From DATJBC01 sp035515515 (GTDB taxonomy: Bacteria > Actinomycetota > Acidimicrobiia > Acidimicrobiales > UBA8190), in assembly GCA_035515515.1 (NCBI GenBank), contig DATJBC010000155.1, positions 1-18,125 on the forward strand: 18,125 bases of DNA, in the 5' to 3' direction. Made by a program: the position numbers and the translations under genes. Within the stretch, counting starts at the first letter, position 1. Each line of letters opens with the position of its first letter. Positions 12,941 through 18,125 of this stretch are shown here, in pieces. The notes under the pieces are model-generated. The model had not been told where the DNA came from and ran no database searches. It saw nothing but the letters and a program-made list of their open reading frames with translations.

Positions 12941-14380
12941 TCACCCGAAGCCGGCGGTGGCCCCGGCGTTGCTGGCCGGGCCCTTGGCGGGGGCGGGGTT
13001 CTCCGACGGCCCCGACAGCGGCGCCACCAGCGCGCCGGTGGGGTAGGGGCAGGTGCTGTGGGCCGGGACGCACACCGTGACGCTCGTGGGGAAGTCGAAC
13101 CCGCCGTTGATGACCACCGGTGCGCCCGGCTGGCCGCCGTTGAAGGTGATCTTCATGACGCGGCCCTGGTTGCCACCGGGCCCGCAGCCGGTCAGGAGGC
13201 CCTTGCACACCACGTGGATGTCGATGAAGTAGAGCGTGCCGTCGGGCGCGAACGCCATCCCGAAGGGGTTGTACTGGCTGGGGCTCTTGCCCAGGTCGTC
13301 GATGGTGGTGCCCGGGACCGTCCCCATGGCGGTGTCGGGCGCGCCCGTGCTGGTGAAGAAGCGGATCGACGGGTTGCCGATGTAGCTCGACACCGCGAAG
13401 CAGCCACAGGCGGGGTCCTTGGCCACCCCCGCCGGGAAGGGGACGTTCTTCACGAACGACGTGAGGTGCACCTTGGCGCGGGGGTAGAGGCCGCCGGGGC
13501 AGTCGGCCGCCGACGCGGGCAGCGAGGCGTGGGGGAAGCGCAGCACCGAGGAGGTCCCCACGTTGGGCACGAGCACGTCGCCGTTGTCGGCCAGGGCCAT
13601 CATCCCCGGCTGGGCCAGGCCCCCCGACCCGTCGGTGTGGTGCGGGCCCGTTCCTCCCGAGGTCGGGCCGTAGACGATGCAGTAGGTCGTGTAGTTGGGC
13701 GCGAACCACTCCACCAGCCGGCCGCTGCTGGGGGGCGGGTAGTCGCCCTGGGCGTCGGCGATGTCGCTGCCGAAGACGTTGCCGGCGCGGTCCACGGCGC
13801 AGCCGGTGTAGGTCTGGTTGTCGTTGAAGGTCCCGTCCTTGGTGGGGGGCGAGTCGCTGCCGATCGTCTCCCCGGCGAGCTTGTAGGGCCCGGGCACGTA
13901 CAGGGTCTGGCCGCTGAAGGACCCGTTGGGCTCGTCGAGCTCCACCCCGTCGGGGGGCTGCTTGTAGGGCTTGGCGCTGCCGTTGTTGTGCTGGCCCGGC
14001 AGCGTGGGGTCGTAGCCGACCACGAAGCGCCCGTCGGGCAGCACGCACATCTGCCCGTTGGGGTCCCACGCCGGCACCAGCTGGCCCTGGGTGCCCGCCG
14101 GCATGGAGAGGAGGTCCTCCTCCTCGTTCTGGTCCCAGTAGACGACGTAGCCCGAGGCGGGCGCCGTCCCGCCCGCCACCAGGGGCACGCTGCTCCCCGT
14201 GGGCGTCGTGGTGGCGGTGGTGGTCGTGCTGGCCGCCTTGGTGGACGAGCACCCCGCCAGCACCGTGGCGCAGGCCAGCACGGCGAGCGCCGTGGCCCGC
14301 GCCGCCCGGCCCGGGGCCCGCGGCCCGGTGCCCCCGTCGTGATCGGCCTGCGTCGTCGCCTGCACCGTGCCACGCATCAT
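12941..14380 (-). CDS. secreted lipoprotein with probable beta-propeller
   Basis: No precise function is recognised. The N-terminus has an Arg-rich stretch, a hydrophobic segment and the lipobox VLAGC with lipidation expected at Cys44, followed by a Thr-rich spacer (TTTTATTTPTG), so it is probably anchored outside the cytoplasmic membrane. The body has repeated blade-like segments typical of NHL/SMP-30-type propellers: DRAGNVFGSDIADAQGD, MALADNGDVLVPNVGTSSVLRF, GMAFAPDGTLYFIDIHVVCKG and GRVMKITFNGG. Several cysteines could form disulfides. Such proteins often bind or hydrolyse small substrates or act as scaffolds, but no catalytic residues can be assigned. Two consecutive ATGs (14380 and 14377) follow GGGGGTGA; the second has the better spacing. 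A TAACAT box on the minus strand (14436-14431) could be its promoter. Confidence 0.75.
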   Translation of the reverse strand: MMRGTVQATTQADHDGGTGPRAPGRAARATALAVLACATVLAGCSSTKAASTTTTATTTPTGSSVPLVAGGTAPASGYVVYWDQNEEEDLLSMPAGTQGQLVPAWDPNGQMCVLPDGRFVVGYDPTLPGQHNNGSAKPYKQPPDGVELDEPNGSFSGQTLYVPGPYKLAGETIGSDSPPTKDGTFNDNQTYTGCAVDRAGNVFGSDIADAQGDYPPPSSGRLVEWFAPNYTTYCIVYGPTSGGTGPHHTDGSGGLAQPGMMALADNGDVLVPNVGTSSVLRFPHASLPASAADCPGGLYPRAKVHLTSFVKNVPFPAGVAKDPACGCFAVSSYIGNPSIRFFTSTGAPDTAMGTVPGTTIDDLGKSPSQYNPFGMAFAPDGTLYFIDIHVVCKGLLTGCGPGGNQGRVMKITFNGGQPGAPVVINGGFDFPTSVTVCVPAHSTCPYPTGALVAPLSGPSENPAPAKGPASNAGATAGFG

Positions 14381-14430
14381 TCACCCCCGGCGCGTCGCCC
14401 CCTCCCCACGACGAGGCTGACGGCGCCGTC

Positions 14431-14436
14431 ATGTTA
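14431..14436 (-). promoter_or_regulatory. candidate -10 box for the lipoprotein gene
   Basis: TAACAT on the minus strand, about 50 nt upstream of the lipoprotein start codons, in the divergent gap shared with the peroxiredoxin gene. The -35 region is weak. Confidence 0.35.
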
Positions 14437-14478
14437 CGCACAGGGCCTGTCGCCGCGCTCGCCATCGGCCGGGCGACG

Positions 14479-14506
14479 TCGACGGGGCGGGCGGGGCCGG
14501 TAGCTT
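14479..14506 (+). promoter_or_regulatory. leaderless promoter of the peroxiredoxin gene
   Basis: TCGACG (14479-14484), 16 nt, then TAGCTT (14501-14506), which ends 6 nt before ATG 14513. Transcription would start at the A of the ATG. No Shine-Dalgarno is present. Confidence 0.5.
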
Positions 14507-14512
14507 GCGCCC

Positions 14513-14968
14513 ATGCGCACAGGCGACGTGGTCGACGACTTCGAGCTCCCCGACGAGACCGGCACCGTCCGGCGCCTGAGCGAGCTGCTCGCCGGGGGCC
14601 CCGTGGTGCTGTTCTTCTACCCGGCGGCCCTCACGCTGGGCTGCACCCGCGAGAGCTGCCACTTCCGGGACCTGAAGGCCGAGTTCGACGAGGTGGGCGC
14701 CCAGCGCGTGGGCATCAGCGCCGACCCGGTGGACAAGCAGCGCCAGTTCTCCGACAAGCACAGCTTCGGCTTCCCGCTGTTGTCGGACCCCGACCGCGTG
14801 GTGGCCGACCGCTTCGGCGTGAAGCGCGCCGTGACCATCCTGCCCAACAAGCGCGCCACCTTCGTCATCGACACCGACCGGCGCGTGCTGGCGGTCATCA
14901 GCAGCGAGGTCAACATGAACGCCCACGCCGACAAGGCGCTCGCCGTCCTGCGCGCCCGCCGGGCGTGA
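14513..14968 (+). CDS. bcp: thioredoxin-dependent peroxiredoxin, BCP/PrxQ type
   Basis: Predicted cytoplasmic peroxidase that reduces hydrogen peroxide and organic peroxides with electrons from thioredoxin. The 151-aa length is typical. The active site reads YPAALTLGCTRESC: peroxidatic Cys44 within the PxxxTxxC pattern, and resolving Cys49 five residues later, as in atypical 2-Cys PrxQ enzymes. The usual KDDTPGC segment is AALTLGC here, but the essential Pro37, Thr41 and Cys44 remain. An Arg in KRAVTILPNKRATFVID is placed for the catalytic triad. The start is fixed by the TAGCTT box 6 nt upstream. It is divergent from the lipoprotein gene and convergent with the pirin gene; both it and pirin are often linked to oxidative stress. 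Confidence 0.9.
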   Translation: MRTGDVVDDFELPDETGTVRRLSELLAGGPVVLFFYPAALTLGCTRESCHFRDLKAEFDEVGAQRVGISADPVDKQRQFSDKHSFGFPLLSDPDRVVADRFGVKRAVTILPNKRATFVIDTDRRVLAVISSEVNMNAHADKALAVLRARRA

Positions 14969-14987
14969 CACCGGCCGGCTGACGACG

Positions 14988-15007
14988 GGGCCCGCCACCC
15001 CGGGCCC
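14988..15007. terminator. hairpin between peroxiredoxin and pirin genes
   Basis: GGGCCCG (14988-14994) pairs with CGGGCCC (15001-15007) over a 6-nt loop, in the 52-nt gap between convergent genes. It could serve both as a terminator. Confidence 0.5.
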
Positions 15008-15020
15008 TCGCCGACGGCCC

Positions 15021-15980
15021 TCAGCCGATGTGGTCGGCGGGGATGGTGCCCAGCTTGCCGTGGCGGAAGTCCTCGAGCGCCTGGGCGATCTCGGCCCGGG
15101 TGTTCATGACGAAGGGGCCGTAGGTCACCACGGGCTCCTTGATGGGCCGGCCGCCCAGGACGAGCGCCTCCAGGGCGGGCGAGCGCGTGTCCTGGCGGTC
15201 GCGGGCCGTCGCCACGATGGTGTCCCCGGGCCCGAACACCACGAGCTGCCCGGCGCGCACGGGCCGGCCGTCGGTGCCCACCGACCCCTCTCCGGCCAGC
15301 ACGTACAGCAGGGCGTTGTAGTCGGGGGCCCACGGCAGCACGGCGCGGGCGCCGGGGCTCACCGTGACGTGCGCCATGGCCATGGGGGTGTGCGTGACGC
15401 CGGGGCCGGCGTGGCCCGCCATCTCGCCGGCGATCACGCGCACGAGCGCCCCGCCGTCGGGCGACGACAGCAGCGCCACCTCGCCGCCCCGGATGTCCTG
15501 GTACCGCGGCGCCACCCACTTGTCGCGCGACGGCAGGTTGACCCACAGCTGGACGCCGTGGAAGAGGCCGCCGCTCCTCACCAGCGCCTCGGGGGGCCGC
15601 TCGATGTGCAGGATCCCCGCGCCGGCGGTCATCCACTGGGTGTCCCCGTTGGTGATGAGGCCGCCCCCGCCGGTGGAGTCCTGGTGCTGGAACGTGCCGT
15701 CGATCATGTAGGTGACGGTCTCGAAGCCGCGGTGGGGGTGCCAGGCGGTGCCCCGGGGCTCGCCCGGCCCGTAGTCGACCTCGCCCATCTGGTCCATGTG
15801 CACGAAGGGGTCGAGCAGCGCCAGGTCGACGCCGGCGAAGGCGCGCCGCACGGGGAAGCCCTCCCCCTCGTACCCCGCGGGGGCGTCGGTCACCGACACC
15901 GCGGGGCGCTCCACGGCGTCGGCGGCGGGGGCGCCCAGGCGCGCCAGGCTGGACATGTCGTCGACGGTCACTGCGGGCAT
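15021..15980 (-). CDS. pirin family protein (bicupin)
   Basis: Metal-binding bicupin; some bacterial pirins act as quercetin 2,3-dioxygenases and others as regulators, so the role here is open. The 319-aa protein is of usual length. The four metal ligands of the N-terminal cupin can be matched: His81 and His83 in WHPHRGFETVTY, His125 and Glu127 in GILHIE. The typical segments LLDPFVHMDQM and LQLWVNLP (here VQLWVNLP) are also present, as is the C-terminal cupin (VLAGEGSVG, LVVFGPGD). ATG 15980 follows a strong Shine-Dalgarno, GGAGGG, 4 nt upstream. Its promoter probably lies in the AT-rich patch at 16031-16055. Confidence 0.92.
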   Translation of the reverse strand: MPAVTVDDMSSLARLGAPAADAVERPAVSVTDAPAGYEGEGFPVRRAFAGVDLALLDPFVHMDQMGEVDYGPGEPRGTAWHPHRGFETVTYMIDGTFQHQDSTGGGGLITNGDTQWMTAGAGILHIERPPEALVRSGGLFHGVQLWVNLPSRDKWVAPRYQDIRGGEVALLSSPDGGALVRVIAGEMAGHAGPGVTHTPMAMAHVTVSPGARAVLPWAPDYNALLYVLAGEGSVGTDGRPVRAGQLVVFGPGDTIVATARDRQDTRSPALEALVLGGRPIKEPVVTYGPFVMNTRAEIAQALEDFRHGKLGTIPADHIG

Positions 15981-16034
15981 GGGGCCCTCCTCGTGCCGGG
16001 CGGCCCCCCGTCGGGCCGCACCGTCTCGGGCAGC

Positions 16035-16050
16035 ACTATTTGTGTACGCA
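16035..16050 (-). promoter_or_regulatory. pirin promoter region with operator-like palindrome
   Basis: On the minus strand an AATAGT box (16040-16035) follows a near-palindrome TGCGTACACA (16050-16041; one mismatched pair around a GTAC core). It is the only AT-rich patch in the gap. The palindrome would sit in the -10/-35 spacer, where a repressor could act. Confidence 0.3.
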
Positions 16051-16070
16051 ACATTCCCCGGGCCCGCGCC

Positions 16071-16826
16071 TCAGGCGGGGGCCGCCGGCAGGGGCACGGT
16101 GCTGCCCGGGCCGTGGGGGGTGCGGCCCTCCCCGGTGATCACCCACACCGAGCCCAGCCCCTCCACGTGCCAGCGGCCCTGCGCTTGGACCAGGGCGGTC
16201 CGCTCGTCGATGCCGACGAGGACCGTTCCCGGGGGCTGCCAGGCCCGGAACCAGTCCACCGCGCCCGGCCGCCACCGCTCCATCTGGTCGAAGTGGGGGA
16301 TGACGGCCACCCCCGGGACCACCCCCAGGCCGCTGCCGGCCGCCGCCCGCCCGGGGGAGGCGGGGGCCGCGGGGTCGTCCCGGGCGGCGAAGAGCTCCGC
16401 CGGGGCGCCCGCGCTGAGGGCCATGGCACCCGCCGAGCACCCGCCCAGGGCGGTGCCCTCCCGCCAGGCGCGCTCCACGGCGGCCCACAGGGCGGTGTCG
16501 CGCAGCGTGGCCGACAGGTGGGCGGGGTTGCCGCCCGACAGGTACACGAGGCCCGCCCCGGCCACCGCCGCGCCGAGCGCAGGGTCGTCGGCATCTTGTC
16601 GGGTGCGGACGTCGAGGGGGACGACCTCCACGTCCATGGCCTCGTAGTGGCGCCGCCCGAGGTCCAGCCAGTACGCCACCCGCTCGTCGCCCTCGAGGGC
16701 CGAGGCCGTGGGGATGACCACGGCGCGTCGGGGGCGCCCGGCGAGCAGGGCGGCGTCCACGGGCACCATCACGTCGAGGAACTCGCCGCTGCCCACCAGT
16801 GCCACCGGTCCGGGCTCGCCCGTCAC
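16071..16826 (-). CDS. peptidase S51 (cyanophycinase-like) family protein
   Basis: Serine hydrolase of the S51 family (cyanophycinase, dipeptidase E; type 1 glutamine-amidotransferase fold). The nucleophile elbow is GGCSAGAM with Ser131, and a candidate catalytic His178 sits in VIPHFDQ, both at positions close to those of cyanophycinases. The LSGGNPAHL motif precedes the nucleophile (GGNQ is more common). The GSGEF start strand is characteristic. I chose GTG 16826 (251 aa) because GAGAGGGG lies 4 nt upstream; an in-frame GTG at 16889 would add 21 residues and sits 20 nt after a TACCGT box. No cyanophycin synthetase gene is visible, so true cyanophycin as the substrate is uncertain; a peptidase acting on Asp-containing dipeptides is an alternative. 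Confidence 0.82.
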   Translation of the reverse strand: MTGEPGPVALVGSGEFLDVMVPVDAALLAGRPRRAVVIPTASALEGDERVAYWLDLGRRHYEAMDVEVVPLDVRTRQDADDPALGAAVAGAGLVYLSGGNPAHLSATLRDTALWAAVERAWREGTALGGCSAGAMALSAGAPAELFAARDDPAAPASPGRAAAGSGLGVVPGVAVIPHFDQMERWRPGAVDWFRAWQPPGTVLVGIDERTALVQAQGRWHVEGLGSVWVITGEGRTPHGPGSTVPLPAAPA

Positions 16827-16909
16827 CTCACCCCTCTCGTCGGGGACCACCGGCGTGACGGCGCCACGGTCGGGCCCGGCGCGCGCCACGGCAGGGTCGT
16901 CGCAGCATC

Positions 16910-16915
16910 ACGGTA
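16910..16915 (-). promoter_or_regulatory. candidate -10 box for the S51 peptidase gene
   Basis: TACCGT on the minus strand, the same sequence as the box before the ligase/polymerase gene. Transcription would start near 16903, giving a short leader to GTG 16889 or about 75 nt to GTG 16826. Confidence 0.35.
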
Positions 16916-16929
16916 CTCAGCCTGCGGGC

Positions 16930-16949
16930 CCGCCCGCGACGGCGGGCGG
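16930..16949 (-). terminator. 8-bp hairpin downstream of the GH26-like gene
   Basis: CCGCCCGC (16930-16937) pairs with GCGGGCGG (16942-16949) over a 4-nt loop, 77 nt past the hydrolase stop and just before the S51 promoter box. Likely terminator for the hydrolase message. Confidence 0.45.
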
Positions 16950-17025
16950 CGCGCCGTGGCCGCCCAGGTTCGTCAGCCGGCGTGCCGTCGGCCGCGGCGC
17001 CCGCCGTCGGGCGTCACCGCGTGGG

Positions 17026-18125
17026 TCACGGGGCGAAGTCGGCCTTGAAGGCGGCCAGCGCGTTGGAGAAGCGGCCGTCGAGGATGTTGTTCTGCTGGTC
17101 GGACGCGTCGTAGGCGAACATGTCGGTGAACGCCACGTTGTTGGCCGTGATCCAGCTGGCGAAGGCGTTGATGAAGTACGGGTCGTCGCCGAGACCGTGC
17201 CCGTCTGAGCGGTAGTCCACCGACCACTCGGGGAAGGCGATGGCCTTGCCGTGCGCGGCGGCGAAGCTCGCCAGCCAGTTGAGGCCCCACGCCTGGGTCA
17301 GCTGCGCCGCCCAGGCGTTCTGCGGCGTCTGGGGGGAGCACCAGCAGTTGTCGTACATGTCGGTGCCGACGTAGTCCACGTAGGCATCGCCCGGATAGGC
17401 CTGGTCCGGTGTGTAGCTGGTGGGCCCCGAGCCGTTGGGGTTCCACAGGAACTGGAAGGCCTGCCCGGGGACGGACCGCATGGCGGTGACGATGTTGCGC
17501 CAGAAGGCCGCGAAGTTGGCCGCGTCGGTGGGGTTGGCGACGCTCCAGTTGTACCAATTGCCGTTGAACTCCCACCCGAGGCGGAGGATGGCGTTGCTGA
17601 ACCCGGCCGACACCAGGTTCTGCGCCAGGGTCACGAAGTACGAGTTGTAGGCGCCCGACGCCCCACCCGACAGGCTGCCGCCCGCGCCGTCGGGGATGAT
17701 GGGCACGCCCAGCACGACCCGCAGCCCGGTGCCGCGCCACTGCGTCAGCCCTCCCGTCGCCGTCATGGCGCTCCAGCCGGCCGAGCCGTTCAGGTAGTCG
17801 GCGGCCATCGTGGGGCGCGTGCCGGTGGTGGCCGCGAAGCTCGTGACGGCGCTCATGTCGTCGCCCTGCACGAACACCCCGAAGGGCACGGTGTGCGACG
17901 TGTGGGGCCTGGGGGCCGCGCTCGGCGCCGGCTTGGGCGGTGCCTTGGCCGTCGTCACCCGCGCCGGCGTCTTGCGCCGGGGCGCCGGTGCCGCCAGCAA
18001 CCGGTGGGCGGGCGGCCCGGTGGTCGCTGTCGTGGGCGGAGGCAGCGACACCGCGGGCCCGCTGGGCGCCACCGTGGTGGGCGGCGCCACCGTGGTGGGC
18101 GGCGCCACCGTGGTGGGCGGCGCCA
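17026..18125 (-). CDS. secreted GH26-like glycoside hydrolase (5' end outside window)
   Basis: Predicted extracellular glycan hydrolase of the GH26/clan GH-A type. The frame runs off the right edge while still in a linker, so the signal peptide is not visible and the GTG at 18108 is an internal codon. The visible order is an (APPTTV) repeat, then a Pro/Ala/Lys-rich linker to about 17895, then a TIM-barrel domain starting PFGVFVQGDDM. Candidate catalytic acid/base Glu is in LRLGWEFNGNWYNW and candidate nucleophile Glu in IAFPEWSV. GTDMYDNCWC and FLWNPNGSG match aromatic sugar-binding loops of the group. The substrate could be a mannan, another beta-glycan or the cell's own polysaccharide. It is the only probable extracellular polysaccharide-degrading enzyme in the window, on the far side from the polysaccharide block. 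Confidence 0.78.
   Translation of the reverse strand, partial: APPTTVAPPTTVAPPTTVAPSGPAVSLPPPTTATTGPPAHRLLAAPAPRRKTPARVTTAKAPPKPAPSAAPRPHTSHTVPFGVFVQGDDMSAVTSFAATTGTRPTMAADYLNGSAGWSAMTATGGLTQWRGTGLRVVLGVPIIPDGAGGSLSGGASGAYNSYFVTLAQNLVSAGFSNAILRLGWEFNGNWYNWSVANPTDAANFAAFWRNIVTAMRSVPGQAFQFLWNPNGSGPTSYTPDQAYPGDAYVDYVGTDMYDNCWCSPQTPQNAWAAQLTQAWGLNWLASFAAAHGKAIAFPEWSVDYRSDGHGLGDDPYFINAFASWITANNVAFTDMFAYDASDQQNNILDGRFSNALAAFKADFAP
18065..18125 (-). repeat. 18-bp tandem repeat encoding the APPTTV linker
   Basis: Three exact copies of GGCGCCACCGTGGTGGGC (18065-18082, 18083-18100, 18101-18118) and the start of a fourth cut by the window end. On the coding strand they encode Ala-Pro-Pro-Thr-Thr-Val, a flexible and possibly glycosylated linker. 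Identity at DNA level suggests recent copy-number change. Confidence 0.9.

Noticed and set aside
1..18125. Mobile element, CRISPR array, defence system or phage island
   Set aside because: No transposase, integrase, Cas, restriction or phage-like protein was found in any plausible gene, and base composition looks uniform. The only direct repeats are short in-gene tandem units.

Overview
The window is very GC-rich (about 70-75% by eye) with near-saturated G/C third codon positions. Its gene content (BY-type capsule kinase, SpoIIE-type phosphatase with GAF domains, PAS-GGDEF-EAL protein, Thr/Pro-linker secreted glycosidase) and promoter style (TAnnnT boxes 6-9 nt before the start codon, without a Shine-Dalgarno) point to a high-GC actinomycete. 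Acidimicrobiia or a relative is my best guess, by inference only. I found no rRNA, tRNA, CRISPR array, transposase, integrase or phage gene.

Bases 1-7586 form a surface-polysaccharide region on the + strand: a GT4-type glycosyltransferase cut by the window edge (1-1140); a Wzz/BY-kinase chain-length regulator and tyrosine kinase (1378-2913); a GAF-GAF-SpoIIE phosphatase (3058-4854); a zinc-ribbon class I methyltransferase (4928-5863); and a polytopic O-antigen ligase/polymerase-like protein (6162-7586). The 1141-1377 gap is not empty. It holds a gapless, stop-aligned, diverged copy of the last ~64 codons of that ligase/polymerase gene, ending 4 nt before the kinase start. This looks like the remnant of a second wzy-like gene, and it now carries a possible promoter and a strong hairpin.

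Bases 7617-10202 (- strand) encode a PAS-PAS-PAS-GGDEF-EAL c-di-GMP protein with a degenerate HGDEF motif and an intact EAL site. It converges on the polysaccharide block across a GC hairpin and is separated by a ~509-nt divergent control region from a beta-ketoacyl synthase (10712-11914) and a D-2-hydroxyacid dehydrogenase (11950-12888). c-di-GMP commonly controls exopolysaccharide, so a functional link is plausible but not shown by the sequence.

Bases 12941-18125 are single-gene units: a secreted lipoprotein with a probable beta-propeller (-), a BCP/PrxQ peroxiredoxin (+), a pirin (-), an S51 cyanophycinase-like serine peptidase (-), and a secreted GH26-like glycoside hydrolase (-) whose 5' end, inside an APPTTV-repeat linker, runs off the window. 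GC-rich hairpins lie at the convergent boundaries.

No clearly novel multi-gene system is visible. The most unusual observations are the wzy-like remnant, the recurrent leaderless promoter pattern, and the control region of the c-di-GMP gene.
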